Source of the DNA: Selaginella moellendorffii
Taxonomy: Eukaryota > Streptophyta > Lycopodiopsida > Selaginellales > Selaginellaceae
Direction of reading: 5' to 3'
DNA length: 64,000 nt
NCBI RefSeq assembly: GCF_000143415.4
Contig: NW_003314263.1
Span: 1,056,165-1,120,164 of the forward strand
Shown: piece by piece, positions 29,291 through 41,120 of the stretch
How positions within the stretch are numbered: the stretch's first letter is position 1
Layout of the letters: every line of letters starts with the position of its first letter
Notes under the pieces: model-generated
What the model saw: only the letters and a program-made list of their open reading frames with translations
Told to the model about the DNA's origin: nothing
Database searches by the model: none
Position numbers and translations under genes: made by a program

Positions 29291-31905
29291 AGAATGTTGT
29301 CTATAATATTTTTTTAATCACAAATCACCACCGACCTTTACCCTTAAATTTATTAAGTATTACATTCGCACACAAGAAAGAGAAAGAAGAACTTACCATG
29401 CATTTTTTAGCTTGTGAACATGAGTGAGCATTCCTCCTAAGTTCTAAAAGTGCCACATTTCTACCATTAGCCACGAAATAAAACCCATTTTTGTCTTTTC
29501 TCACCTCAAGCTAAATAACTCACTTGCTTTATTGCTAAGCAGGAAAAAACCCCAAGTGGTGCAACTCTTCCTCCAAGGGAACTATCAAAGAAGTGTTTGC
29601 TCTTGCAAAGATTCTGAATGCTCTAGGAATCTCTTGTTATGAGCAACATTACTAATTCATGGATTTTTGTCCAACTAGAATATTTAAAGTCTATTTTGTG
29701 TGTGTGTGTATATATATACTCGTATAATACTGTAGAAGGGAAAAAAATACATGACATTCCTGTAGAACATGATTACCTGTGTGATGTGACATAATTCCAA
29801 ACAAGAGAACATGTCAAAGCCATACGGTCTAGGACATTACTTAAAATATGGTGTGAGCATGATCTTAAAACACAAATGCAAAACTTTGACCATAACTGTC
29901 TGCTAATTCCAACTCTGACCACCACTTAATGCTTATTTCATGCTTAAATTTCCTCTTTGAGGAATCTTGCTGCAAAAAGGCCTATATCTAGGCTCTTCAC
30001 TACTAGGGGGTGGAGATCCCATGGGTTGCCCTTCAACATTTGAAAATACACCATCACTTCAAATTTCATAGATGGCACCATTCTTCACGACTTTCAAGAT
30101 CTTCTGGCAATATGCTAAGTGGCATTCTTCCTTGGCCTTTTGCCTTTGAAGGAAGACGATGAGCCCCATCCTCATCCAAGATTACGTCCTTATGTAAATG
30201 CCGTAGACTCCTTTCAACAACCCCAAGATTCGCCCCCAAGCCAGAAAAAGAATTCGCCTAACTACTAAAAGCCTCTTTTACCCTTGGATAAGCCACTTAT
30301 AGTTATGCCTCTGTTGTGCCATCTTAAGATACATTAGAGCCTCTCTAGCACGTTCTTCTTTATTTATATCCGCTCAAGTGTGTGCCTCTCCGGCCTTCAA
30401 AAACTACCTCTGCCCTCAGGGAAGAGTTCATGAGGAATAGCCAATTGATGATATATATGGCTCCTATTCTACTGTGATATATAGATCAAACATTATGTTG
30501 GACTGTTCCCCACACCCTTATTATTGGAGCATTAGAGCCTGACATCCAACTATCTCGTGTCTTATTTGAAGAGGCCAAGTGATTTATTCCAGATTCTTTA
30601 GAATCTTTTGAAAAGTGTTGCATAGTGGGTCTTCCTCCTCTTGGCCAGTGACTCTCCAAGCTCATCTGGTTCATTCTTAACCACTCTTAGGGACGAGTTT
30701 GATCGACTTAGATCCCGAGCTAGGAGATTACTTGCAAACTCTAGCTTTCCTCTTATAGCAAGATTGCTGCCCACTAATGCTTTATATAGCAACCCCATTA
30801 ACTCTTTGGCTCTCTTAACACTCTAGCTGCTAGTGCTCTACCTGCCCTTTCCCCTCTCTAGCACCCTTAGCAATATCTACCATTCCTGATCCACACTGAG
30901 ATCAGACCACCCAAACTCACCCATAAAGGTGGAGAGATTCTCTATATTCTATGAACTCTTACTTGCCATTCCAACCTGTTGAAGATGTCTTTCATTAACT
31001 CCCCGATGCTCAGAAACACTGTGTCTCCACAACCGTTTATAAAACTCCTAAGGTCCCAACAGTTCTACATAGCCTTGCTAAGCTCTATGCTCCTCACTAA
31101 ACACTTTAGATCTTTTCAATAAACTTAGATAGCAATAAAAAAGCTTAGGAACATTGCTGCATTATGTCTGTTTGCAAGCTACACAAAGATTTTCACTAGA
31201 AAAACTCTTTAAAAAAGAACACATTTGTTTCCTAAAACCAAAGGGTTTCAATTTTCCAAGGAGTGAGGCCCACCTTGCCTCACTCTATACTCAACTACTT
31301 GTCGCCCAAGTTTGAGCTTCTCGGCATGTCAAGATGTCTACATCCTCCATATCTTTGTGTTGTTGTTGCTTGCACCTGCCACCTCTAGGCCTTGTTGCAA
31401 ATTTGGAAGGTTCCTTGAATTTGCCACCTCATCTGATCCAGTCCATATCAGCTGCTACATGGATCAAGTCACAGTTCAATTATTTCCACTACTTCTCAGT
31501 ACAAGCTATATAAAGCTACAAACCTATATGAGATCTACTATAATAACCAAATAGAATAAAATCAACCCAATCATCTTGTTTGATTTAAGATATTATATTA
31601 CTATGCTTCAACTACCTATTAGTGTGAGGATGGTGAGTTAGAAGCTTGCTTTCAATGCTGATAAAGGGAAGAAACTAATGTTAGAAGTCGAAACAAATTA
31701 AAGGCCTTGATTGTTGATGATATGACTTTTTATTCAAAGTTCTTTTCTCTTTTATCTTTTGAATTTTATTTTGTCATCTTTAAAAATTATTTCAAATCAA
31801 TTTCACTTTAAGTAATAAAAATTAAATAAAAGTACTAAGAATATAAAAGAAACTGTATTTATAAATATTAGACCCATAATAAAAATATTTACTCAAGTTT
31901 TTCCT
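29291..31905. other. 2.6 kb without an assignable gene
   Basis: AT-rich in the first part, with a (GT)n/(TA)n microsatellite at about 29699-29718. Open frames are all below 85 codons with no domain. The 31840-31905 stretch is the AT-rich leader of lectin gene C. I see no tRNA, repeat array or transposon ends. Confidence 0.5.
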
Positions 31906-32823
31906 ATGAAGTATTTAAATTTAATAATTATATTTTATTCATATTTTTCTGTAACTTATGCTCAAAAGGGATTTCATTTTGATGATTATGGAGATAATGG
32001 AAAAATTCCAGAAATAGATATGAATAATATATTTTTTGCTTTTATAATTTTTTTAAGTAGAGCATTGCCTCCAGGTGGAACTACACCACAAGGTTCTATA
32101 TTTCATGCACCTTATTTTACGAGGATTTCTGATAATGAAATATTAACAATAGATATGTTATTTGTTATAGTGTCTACTAGTATAAATTGCCCATTAAACA
32201 ATAATGGTATTCGTCAAATTAATAATGATGATGTTGGACATTTATTATTGGAAGTTACTAGACAAGTTTATTCTTCTGTCACTCATGCAAGAGCATCATA
32301 TTTTATAAGTATTATTGTCCAACATGATATTGGTATTTTTGCAATATTATATCAAATACGTGGATATCAATCAAGATTAACTTCTCATGGTAATAATTAT
32401 TTGTTTACTCCTCAATATAAATTTTGTAACTTCTTAAAAAATAGGTTATTTAGTGGATATAAAGGTTTTTATATAGCCACACTTTATGCTGGTAAGTTTT
32501 TAACACATATTTATAAAGCATATATACTTTTAGTACAAAATGATTGTAATACTGTTTTTTATTATAAAGATATAGTTTTATGGGATACTAAAACTTATGG
32601 AATGAGTTTTGATTGTACATTAAGATTACAAGAATATGGAAATCTTGTTCTTTATTCAGCATTTGATTTAAAACCTTTATTCACAACTGAAACTTATTGT
32701 AAAATAACTAATTGTGTGAAGCCATCAATATTTATTTTACAATTAAACTGTAATCTAATTTTATATGAAGATGGAAAACCTTTGATACAAATGTGGTCAA
32801 GTAGTACAATATGTTATAATTAA
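31906..32823 (+). CDS. Secreted two-domain protein with C-terminal bulb-type (GNA-like) lectin domain, copy C
   Basis: 305 residues, one exon, intact. Clearly homologous to gene A over the whole length but diverged, so it is an older duplicate. The signal peptide covers residues 1-19 with a cut near TYA-QKGF. The N-terminal unknown domain keeps LPPGGTTP, CPLNNNGIRQINND and ARASYFISIIVQHDIGIF. The lectin motifs are NDCNTVFYY, QEYGNLVLY and QLNCNLILY; the second has Y for the mannose-contact Asp and the third N for Asp, so sugar binding may be weakened or changed. Codon usage is very AT-rich. The strongest conservation with copy A lies in the N-terminal block around RQINND and RASYF, suggesting that this domain, not only the lectin, is under constraint. 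Confidence 0.82.
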   Translation: MKYLNLIIIFYSYFSVTYAQKGFHFDDYGDNGKIPEIDMNNIFFAFIIFLSRALPPGGTTPQGSIFHAPYFTRISDNEILTIDMLFVIVSTSINCPLNNNGIRQINNDDVGHLLLEVTRQVYSSVTHARASYFISIIVQHDIGIFAILYQIRGYQSRLTSHGNNYLFTPQYKFCNFLKNRLFSGYKGFYIATLYAGKFLTHIYKAYILLVQNDCNTVFYYKDIVLWDTKTYGMSFDCTLRLQEYGNLVLYSAFDLKPLFTTETYCKITNCVKPSIFILQLNCNLILYEDGKPLIQMWSSSTICYN

Positions 32824-34185
32824 TAACTTTAATGATAATTATATTTAGCTACACTAACAATGCTTGTTTGAATCAATTTAATTTTTCTACAATAAACTAG
32901 GTTATAGATTGCTGAAGTGAAGGTGCTTAGGTTGTTGGAATATGTTTGTGCATTTGGTGAGCTCTCCAGAGTAGAAGCTAAATGCAACATATCCATCATC
33001 TGGAAATCTTCCTTTACAACATTATTTATTTTGTTGTTGAGCAAATCTTTTGCATGTCCTCCTTGAAGTGCAAGAATATCTAGCTCTCACACCTTGAGGT
33101 GGCTATCAAATGACAGAGGGAATTCTTAAACTTCCTTGATGACTCCATAGATATCTTTGCAAAGAAAGTGCTAACAAAGAAGACACAGTGATCTAAAGGA
33201 TAAGAGAGAACAATTCCATCCTAGAGAGGATTAATGCCGAGGGGATTGGCAACAATGATGGTGGTGAAAGTTTTGGGACATTAGTGGCACTAAGATTTTT
33301 TTGGGATTTTTCTTTTTTGGATGGGGATGTGCTCTTGTGGACACCAGACAATCTCCCTCACGAAGCTCCCTTATGACTTCTTTCTTGTGCTTTGCACAAT
33401 GATCCAAGTTGCCACATTTTTCTACTCATCAGAAGCTCACTTCAGGTACAGAAGGGATGTGGGCTGGGATCTAGCCCTTCAATTTCCCTGTGATGTTTTC
33501 ATAAGCTTGGTGAAGTGTTCTCTCCCCCTTGTACAAGACGCTGGATGTTGGTACTGGGATGTCATTGTTTGCAGAAAGACTTGCGGTAGTGCTTTTTTTA
33601 CATCTCAGAACTTGTATACCAGATCATTCACAAATATTAGAATTGAGATCTATAGCAAGGAATCTCACAATAGAAAGTCAAGGAACACATGCATTTAGGC
33701 AGAAGGTATGACTGGCTACCTTGAAAGAAGAGCTTAAGTGTGAGGAATAATAAACACTGAGCTTGGGAACAAAGAAGTAAGGAATTATGGCATGAGGCTT
33801 GGGCCCCAAACCAAGAAGAAGAGTTCATGCAAAAAAAATTAGTTGCTTTTTACAAAGTTTATAAAACATACTCATATCACATTTCAATTGCTGTAAAAGT
33901 GTGCATGTCTCCACCAGTAAAGTGAAAATATATAATTTTATGGTGGCATGTCGAGCTCAACTGAAAGCTTACCTTCAGTATTTTTGATAGCATATCACTT
34001 GGACCTCAGAAAGAAAAGACAACAACTACTAGAGTGAGAGAGCTGTCTAAGAGCGTATGAGTTGGAAGAATTGAAGCCGTGGGTCTCTTGCAGGAAAAGA
34101 AATAACAAAAAAACCAAAGTATTGTGGAAGCTTATTTTGTGGAATTGATGTAAGAAAGGATGCGTTCACCAGAAGCAGTTTGTAT
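32824..34185. other. 1.4 kb without an assignable gene
   Basis: Only short frames. The longest (33321-33698, 125 codons) has no recognisable domain, unusual composition and no homologous copy elsewhere in the window. No structural RNA or repeat is visible. Confidence 0.5.
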
Positions 34186-34189
34186 GAGT

Positions 34190-34930
34190 GTTGAAGGCAA
34201 TGGAAAGAAACACAACATTATTAGTGAGCTCATTAACCTGGATCAGACCAGCTGCACCCAAGTTATGTAAAACAGCACTGCTGTTTCTGACTCTGCAACC
34301 GACACCAATACCATGGTGGCAAAGAACTATCTTGACTTTGACGTTGGAGGAATCAAGGCCTGAAAATGGTAGTTGTCAGTACTGGTTAGAACACAGGAAA
34401 CTAAGATAGATCCCTATACCAATACCATGCACTGTCTTTCGACGAGTGTTTTAGAGCAGCATCAACACTGTTGACAAGGCCATATTTACTTTCCTTCATC
34501 TTCTTGATGTTCAATCCAGTAGCCTGCAAAGAAATATAGGCATAAAGCAAAAACGAAACCAAACAAAAGTTACCGCTATTTCATTGTTGCCGAGCTTAAC
34601 ACTCGAGTGAAGCCTCCGGTTTGTGGAACTTGTTGCCAACAGTCAAAATCCAAGGTGCTACATTGGTTACTGTTGACTTCAAGGGTCTAGAGTTCCCAGC
34701 CGAGCAAGAGACGAGAATCCCGTGCCTCATTGCATGGAAAGAGCCAATTGCAATAGTGTCCTCGTCATAAGGAACTGTTTGTCCACCCAAGGAGAGCAAT
34801 AGTATGTCGACTCCATCACGAACAGCATTGTCAAACGCAGTGAGCACAGGGTGATCCATAAAATCTCCAAAGAAGCACACCTTGTAAACCTTAATCCGAG
34901 CCTTGGGAAGGCCACCCCTGGCTTTTCCTT
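34190..34930 (-). pseudogene. Subtilisin-like serine protease (subtilase), decayed fragment
   Basis: On the minus strand, 34930-34600 encodes the middle of a plant subtilase catalytic domain (VLTAFDNAVRDGVDILLLSLGG, IAIGSFHAMRHGILVSCSAGNS, NVAPWILTVG; the oxyanion Asn itself lies further on). It breaks off at a stop after KPEASLEC. A second piece at about 34370-34190 encodes the start of the protease-associated domain (SSNVKVKIVLCHHGIGVG, then LGAAGLIQVNE). Between them the frame is lost, and the catalytic Asp, His and Ser regions are missing. The 5' edge is fused directly to MATE and PPR remnants, so this is a rearrangement product. Confidence 0.8.
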
Positions 34931-35179
34931 CACAACTACCTCTACTCGTGGGAGAAGCAGCATGAACGCCACCATCTTGCGGCGTGATCTTTGTATCCGC
35001 AACATCAATGTGAAACGAGCGGGGAGCTTCTGGCCCAAGGCAGCAGCAGCAGCATGCATTTCGCTTCCCTCGCTTGGAAGATCTCCGAAGCAAGCGCAGG
35101 CAAGAGCGCTTGAGATGGCACTGGGAGTCTTGGCTCGATCCATAAGAGCCACGAAACGAGATGCAAGCGGGCGATCCAT
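34931..35179 (-). pseudogene. First-exon fragment of the plastid MATE transporter gene (copy D)
   Basis: From the ATG at 35179 the sequence matches exon 1 of the intact MATE gene at 44538 (MDRPLASRFVALMDRAKTPS, then SEGSEMHAAAAALGQKLPAR), including the Ala-rich segment seen in the intact copy but lost in copies B and C. The match runs to about 34931, where it passes without a stop into the subtilase fragment in another frame (VEVVVKEKPGVAFPRLGL). Only the transit-peptide region survives. Confidence 0.75.
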
Positions 35180-35199
35180 CGCTTTTCTCTGCGATTCTT

Positions 35200-35470
35200 T
35201 CAATATACCGGTGGAGATTCACCAGGCGGCAGTAGTGCTGCTTTGTCGGTTCCATTCCAAAATCGAAGCTCATGGAGACGACGACCATCGTAAGTTTTCC
35301 GGCGTGAATCCAACATGAATCGCCTTTCGTCCGACTCGACGCTTTTCACTGCTTTCATTGGTCATGCCTACGAAGATCCCGACAGGTAAAGGAGTTTCTT
35401 TTTTTGATCCAAACCAGTTTGTGATAAAACCGCCACCTTACTGAATTTCTCGAAAGCATGGAAATGTGTG
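35200..35470 (-). pseudogene. C-terminal fragment of the 702-residue PPR gene
   Basis: Minus-strand sequence corresponds to the region SMSFDFGMEPTKQHYCRLVNLH and the preceding repeat of the PPR gene at 25383-27491, with deletions and frame breaks. It sits directly upstream of the MATE exon-1 fragment, exactly as in the two inverted-repeat arms. Confidence 0.7.
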
Positions 35471-35519
35471 CTTACGTTCTGGGCATATGCTGTCAACCAT
35501 CGTGTCAAATATTCAATTT

Positions 35520-36165
35520 GATTCCTCCATATGCCCACACAACTGCCTACTTGAACCGAGCTACCTACATGCAAGCCCTGTCCAGCTCGTCCAGAAAGTG
35601 GATGGAAACCAGCGAAGAAATCCATGTCCTTGGTCCACTGCATATCACCAGTTATGATGGCTCCCCAGCATGGAGTGAAGAAGAAAAACTTCTCTTTGTT
35701 CCTGCGAAAAACAAGCCGGGATTGAGTTGACAAGTATAGAAACGAACAAACCTTGGTAAGACTAGCCTGACACGATAGATCTGTACTTGGCGGCAGCCTC
35801 TGCCAGGTACGCTTCAGGAGACATTCCCCACATAACTTGCGACGAGCGTCAAGAAGGTGTCTTTCAGCTCTCCAACGTCCACTTTATAATGCCACCAGTC
35901 CCTCCACACCGCAACTACAAATGTAAAATCCTCACCAGCTGCTGCCCTGAGAAACTTTCAAAGCCTCACCTACATTTTCATCCACGTCTTCTTTCATCCT
36001 CTAGAGCGCCTTGAGAACCGACTTGTGCTCGTCCGCGGCCGAGTATGCAAATCGTAGTTACCTGGTTAGGATTGAGTAGATCCTGGCAGTTGAGCACCTT
36101 GATCTGCTGCCAAGATGCCTCCATGAGCAAGCTGCTGAGTGAAGGGGATGGTGCCACCACCACCG
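35520..36165 (-). pseudogene. Decayed copy of the P-loop NTPase gene seen at 41.9-43.97 kb
   Basis: The minus strand contains, in order, pieces matching the intact copy: the upstream exon (MEASWQQIKVLNC at about 36125-36085), parts of the ATPase body, and the tail (GDMQWTKDMDFFAGFHPLSGR at about 35655-35590). Large internal deletions remove the Walker A region and most of the core. Confidence 0.7.
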
Positions 36166-36239
36166 ATGGATCGACTCGCCACTCAAGCTTGAAGAGCTAT
36201 TTTATTAGTATTGTTCATTGGTTCTTTGGTGGTGGAAGT

Positions 36240-37270
36240 TCTTGTTATCGTTTATTTAACAAATTCTTCCATTGGCGAAAACTTAATAGCAGCATTTTGA
36301 ATTCTCGTAGTCTGCAACATTTTGCGTTCTCGTAGTCTGTTCTATAGGGTTTGGGGGGGATTGTAGGGGTATGGAGGCGAAGGATGAGCACAATGCCAGT
36401 CCCAGCCAGAGAAAGTAGGTAAGTTTAGGAAAAGAGGAGCTGGCAGGAGCGGAGGCAACGGTGATCGGCATAATAAGAAGCCAAAGATCAAGTGCATGCC
36501 TGCAGATTTCCTAGATTTCTTGTCAGACCAGGACATGGACGATGATGCAGTTGTCATGATCAGTACCCCACAGCATAATTGCTGTACCCAGTTTTGGAAA
36601 GCTGGAAATTGCGTCGGTTTCAACAGCATGCGAACGGTGCCAGATACTTTGGATCCTGGTCCTTCTACTGCTGTTGATGAAGTGGACATTGAAAGCCAGG
36701 TACGTGCTGCAAATTTCACGAGCAACATTATGATAAAAATATAACAGATTCATCAGCTGAGGGAGCTAAAGCAAGAGACAAACGTTTTACTTACCCGGTT
36801 CATGCGTTTTTTCTTTGTTACTCCTTTGAAACTGACTTTCAGTTTCCCTTTCAGAATGGATGCATACCGACAAGTAGGGGTTGCCAACTCAGGTGACTAT
36901 ACTCTCGCTCTCTCTGTCTGAGTTTTGATTTCTGACTAGTATATTGTTATTATTACAGGTCCAACTGCTGGAAAGGGAGTTTATTCTTGTCCAGTGTGGG
37001 CTACTCCAAGAGCTTGAAAAATATAAAAAAGAACTTGAGGACGAGTGGGCTTTGTAAAAGGTCAGAGGATAACATAAAACAAGTAATTTTTGGTAAAACA
37101 TTCCAAAAAAGTATATTTAAAGTTTGTGTTTATAGCTAATGATTTGCTGTCTTATTTACAATATGTTCTCTGCTTCTCAAGCTCTTTTTTTATATGTTTC
37201 AAGCTCTGTGAGCATCCCATGCTATATCATTTTCCTTTGGTAGTAGTAAAATGTTGTCTAAAATATATTC
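36240..37270 (+). pseudogene. Unrecognised multi-exon gene, copy 2 of 3 (best preserved)
   Basis: Homologous to 28148-29290. This copy keeps a longer readable stretch: a basic Gly/Arg-rich piece (RKRGAGRSGGNGDRHNKKPK), then CMPADFLDFLSDQDMDDDAV, then after damage LDPGPSTAVDEVDIESQ followed by a gt donor, and a last coiled-coil exon (LQELEKYKKELEDEWAL, ending at TAA/TGA near 37055). One can see exon-intron structure (ATG near 36371, donors after SPSQRK and IESQ). Frame breaks lie between the pieces, so I call it a pseudogene, but it may be partly expressed. Family unknown. Confidence 0.5.
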
Positions 37271-37799
37271 TACTGGCAAAACTTGACCACACTTGACAAA
37301 CGTGAGATCAAAGATCTCATGTATACTGTACTCAAGTATAAGTCTATTTCCCAGCTCTCAACTCCTATAGCACACCTTTGTTAATGTGGTAAGGCCACAA
37401 GACATAACTTCTAAGAAGCTGATTGGAGAATGGAGAATGACAAGCGGGCCTGCAAGAAAAACACAATGCGGTCAATCTCCAAAGGATGAAGCGGTACCAA
37501 TAAAAAGAGGACCAAAGTCCACCAGCAGCTTTTTAGGCTGTGAAAGAGCTTGTGAAAGAGTTGAAAACTCATGATTTAACTTGTTAGAGTTAGCTTCGAG
37601 TTAGAGGGGTTCTACTTACCAGCAAGGTACTTGTAATCTCTCCCTATCTGAATTAATTGGTCGAGAAATTTTTACGTACCAGAAGAGTTCCTTCCACTGT
37701 AAGTGTAGACGGAGTCACTAAAATGGTCCAAAATAATGGTAGCAACAGCGAGTGCATCTGCAGAAAAAATATTTTAGCGTCAAAGGAAACAAGAAGATA
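37271..37799. other. Gene-poor gap
   Basis: No coding frame over 62 codons with support, no RNA gene and no repeat recognised between the unrecognised pseudogene and the MATE pseudogene B. Confidence 0.5.
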
Positions 37800-39475
37800 C
37801 GGTTGAAGAGCTGCAGAGCTAACAACGCGACTGCTTCCGGTGATGGCTAGCGCAAGTCCAAATACTGCTCCAGTGATGAGGAGTGATCGAAGCAGTTTGT
37901 GCCTGTGGGAAAGAATGGAATGCTTTGGAACGCTTTGTTTTTTGTTCTTTTTAATTTGCGATCCTGTTTCATATCACGATTTTTTCCAGAGATCAGCTCC
38001 GGCATGAAAGATTGTGCTGTTTGACCCAATGGTTTGTCTAAGCCCTGGAGAACAAAAAAAAAATTTATCAATTCCAAATCAAATAAAAACAAAACCTTAT
38101 GTGCTCCTAGTGTAATTGCTCCCAGAGAAGTGACAAAGGGTGTAATGGCTGTGTAGAAACATACCTGAAACTCGATCAGTTTCACTTTGAAAGTTTTAAA
38201 GTTCATTTGCACACCTTGGAGAGCATGGTTCGAAGCAGCAATCTCGATCATGAGCGTGAGATCTTTCATGCGTGGCACGGCCACTGCCAGAGGATCATAA
38301 TCCTTTGCTTTCAAAGCCTTGAGCATGAGAAATCCTGCAACATACTGGCGTCCATGAAGCATGAGAATAGATATAAAGAGAACCAAAAAAAGGCCACCAC
38401 ACCTGCGACAGCGATGTTGCCCATGCAGCACTAGCGATTCCATACCCAAGAAATGTACACAGCAAAACATCTCCAGCGCCATTCACAACGGTTGCAACCA
38501 GCAATGCTCTCAACGGACTCTAAACTGGACAAAAAACAAGGTCGAAGAGAAGAAACAAAATCTACTTGTAACCGAAGGATCACTGATAAACCAACCTTGC
38601 ACTCTGCGCAACCATTGCCAATCTAAAGAAGAACCACATGACACATAGTTGAGCAAAAGAATAATACACTCGCGAAAACTTACGTAGCTCGCAGCTGCAG
38701 GAACGAGTGCCAAATTCTTCTCTCCAACAAATACTGCAAAAAAGAACAAGCGAATGAAAAAAACGAAAAGACTGATGAGATCGCAGCAGGGAAACCAAAC
38801 CGAAGTTGTACATCGAAGCGGAAGAAAGCTCGGTTATGACGAGCATGGCCACACCACAAGCAAGGGCGACGACAAAAGGCTCGCCAAGTGGTTTGCAGCA
38901 ACAGAAAAACAAAAGAAGGAAAAAAACGAGCATATCATCAAAAGGTCAAACTCTCAACAAGCAAACCTTGTGACCAAGAGATGTTGCGTTCAAGTTGGAA
39001 GTCGCCACAGACAACAACGATAAACCACCGCAAGGAAAAACAACAGAAAAAAAGAGGAAGAATCCACAAAGAAAAAGCCAAGAGCTGCAAGCTCCAAAGA
39101 GCTGCTGGTCCCGATAACACAGGTATCTGCTGGTGGTATCGATGAGGCTCATGATCGAACCTGACAACCAGATCTGCTGCATCTGTTCGAGCGTGTTGGT
39201 GGCGCCGCTCAGGTTGTTGCTGTGGCAATCTTTGCATCTCCTTCTTCTCTACCTCTACTCATGAGAGAAGCAGCATGAACACCACCATCTTGCGTCGTGA
39301 TCTTCGTATCCGCCCCATCAATGTGAGACGAGCGGGGAGCTTCCGGCCCACGCATTTCGCTTCCCTCGCTTGGAAGATCTCCGAAGCAAACGCAGGAAAG
39401 AGCGCTTGAGATGGCACTGGGAGTCTTGACTCGATCCACAAGAGCCACGAAACGAAATGCGAGCGGGCGATCCAT
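37800..39475 (-). pseudogene. Plastid-type MATE transporter gene, broken copy B
   Basis: Starts with the ATG at 39475 and follows the exon order of the intact gene at 44538-46961 down to exon 10 (near 37850). Damage seen: one base is lost near the ATATS codons of exon 1 (reads ACA ACC TGA, a stop at codon 89), a codon block equal to the Ala-rich segment is missing, the exon 2 region is disturbed, and exons 11-14 are absent. Recognisable exons include [46 protein letters not shown] and [20 protein letters not shown]. Forms the MATE end of the left arm of the large inverted duplication. Confidence 0.85.
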
Positions 39476-39495
39476 CGCTTTTCTCTGCGATTCTT

Positions 39496-40290
39496 TCAAT
39501 CTACCAGTGGAGATTCACCATGCGGCAGTCGTGCTTCTTTCTCGGCTCCATTCCAAAATCGAAGCTCATGGAGACGAAGCTCGATCGACCAGCGTAAGTT
39601 TTTCCGGCGTGAATCCAACGTAGCTCCCTTCGTCTGACTCGACGCTTCCCACCGCCATGCCTGTGAAGATCTCGACAGGTAAGGAGTTTCTTTTCTTGAT
39701 CCAAACCAGTTTGTGATAGAACACGTTACTGAATTTCTCGAAAGCATGGAAATGTGTGTTTCACCTCGACGTTCTGGGCATGTGCTGTCAAGAAGAAGCT
39801 GACGGAAAAGATTCCTCGAATCTAAAGAAAGGAAAAACATCATCATAACGTTTTGAGCTATCATCGCGCTTGAGCATATGCCAAGAGCATTGCAGGCTTC
39901 GCATCGGTATCTTGTAAGAAATTCCCTGAGATTACCTCTGTTACTAAAGGATTTACGGCCGCAAGGACGAGATCACGTAGAACTTGCCCGTTTTGGGCAA
40001 GTGCTGAAACGATGGCGCTCCAAAAGGCACCATCCCTCATCGTTCTATCAAACAAATTTTGCGCTTGTCTAATAAAAAACTCGCTGTTCGTAGGCATTTG
40101 GAAAAAGAGAACTTCCGCCTCCTGTAATGCCCTTTGTGGGCATATGCAGAAACCATTGCGTTCCACGGGCAACCATCTTGGCTTCGCAGAGAAACATCGA
40201 CCAGCTGAGGAGGCCAACAAGATCCGCCTAGCTTCCATCAGATTCCTCAGTTTACCATTTACCTCATATGAGGTAAGAAACTTGCACAGA
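39496..40290 (-). pseudogene. PPR pseudogene (copy of the 702-residue gene), left arm
   Basis: The minus strand matches the two ends of the PPR gene at 25383-27491: an N-terminal part (EVNGKLRNLMEARRI at about 40270-40220, VSALAQNGQVLRDLVLAAVNPLVT near 40020-39930) and the C-terminal part (FVSMSFDFGMEPRKKHDCRMVNLHW at 39590-39500). The middle repeats are deleted and several stops and shifts are present. Confidence 0.85.
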
Positions 40291-40352
40291 ACGTGAGACA
40301 AGAAGCAAACGAAATTGTAATGCGTAGAAAAGTTAGCGCTACTTTTCAATGG

Positions 40353-40424
40353 GGGGCATTCCGAGAATTGAACTCGGGACCTCTCGCACCCTAAGCGAGA
40401 ATCATACCCCTAGACCAAATGCCC
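40353..40424 (-). tRNA. tRNA-Pro (anticodon AGG)
   Basis: The 72-base reverse complement folds as a standard cloverleaf: acceptor GGGCATT/AATGCCC plus discriminator C, D-arm with GGTCTAGGGG, anticodon stem CTCGC/GCGAG with loop TTAGGGT (anticodon AGG) and T-arm CCGAG-TTCAATT-CTCGG. It agrees with plant tRNA-Pro(AGG) as I know it. The A-box (tggtctagggg) and B-box (gagttcaattc) internal promoter elements are present, so it should be transcribed. It sits between the PPR pseudogene and the secreted-protein gene. Confidence 0.95.
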
Positions 40425-40680
40425 ATCAACTTTATTAACAATTATATATCGCTCCTAACCCTTTTATTCGTTTGTAAATTCAAGATATTATAGGTCGACC
40501 TAAAACTATAGACGGAAATTTAATCCCAGCTTTTGAGTTCTCATTGGCATTGCATTCTTCTTTGTTTATAAAATTAAATCTCATCAGGAACGGTGCCGTG
40601 ACACATTTGATTTGTATACTCCATGCATGTACATATATTGGATCCACAAAGGTAGGTTATAGACTCATAATTTGCACAAA

Positions 40681-41120
40681 ATGGATTGTAAAGTGTTCTT
40701 CATTTTAGTTCTTCTTGTTTGTGTGGGAGTTGTGATAGTGAATGGGGCTGATTGTTTTGGAAATCCCAATCCTGGCTATACTAATTACCAATATCAGCAA
40801 GCTGCTCGGAAAATTTGTTATGAGGGGCAATTTGATTACACTCTTGACTTAGGTAACTATCCTAACAGCCAGCTCCGAAAGCAAATCCAAGCACATTTTG
40901 ATGGCAATAGCAGACAGCATTGTGTGGTAATGTTTTCTTTTTATAATATAGTTCTTTAAATGATTTATATTTATATGTTATGTTTATTTCTGTTTCAAAT
41001 ATTCAGGAAGCTTTCAACAATATTATTAACCAGTGTGTCCAGGGCCAAGGTAAGAATGGTGGTCGCTGGGATTGGAACTACAATGGCCAAGTTGAACACT
41101 ATTATATTCAATCTTTTTAA
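40681..41120 (+). CDS. Small secreted four-cysteine protein, Hce2/Ecp2-like (2 exons), left copy
   Basis: Exons 40681-40926 and 41007-41120 (GT-AG, phase 0) give 119 residues. Signal peptide of about 23 residues (MDCKVFFILVLLVCVGVVIV), mature start ADCFGNPNPG. The mature protein has four Cys, probably two disulfides, and ends with an IINQCVQGQGKNGGRWDW-type motif plus a short beta strand (VEHYYIQSF). The spacing C...HC-x-AFxxIIxxC-x6-GG-x-W resembles the Hce2/Ecp2 and KP4-related secreted proteins described mainly in fungi and also reported in mosses. This assignment rests on pattern memory and is tentative. Expected to be extracellular. A near-identical inverted copy lies at 55590-56026. Confidence 0.8.

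Noticed and set aside
31312-31554. 80-codon frame with a hydrophobic start as a secreted protein
   Set aside because: Lies in a region full of stops with no homologous copy; the hydrophobic stretch is short and composition-driven.
33321-33698. 125-codon open frame as a gene
   Set aside because: No domain, no conserved copy, unlikely composition and no splice or promoter support.
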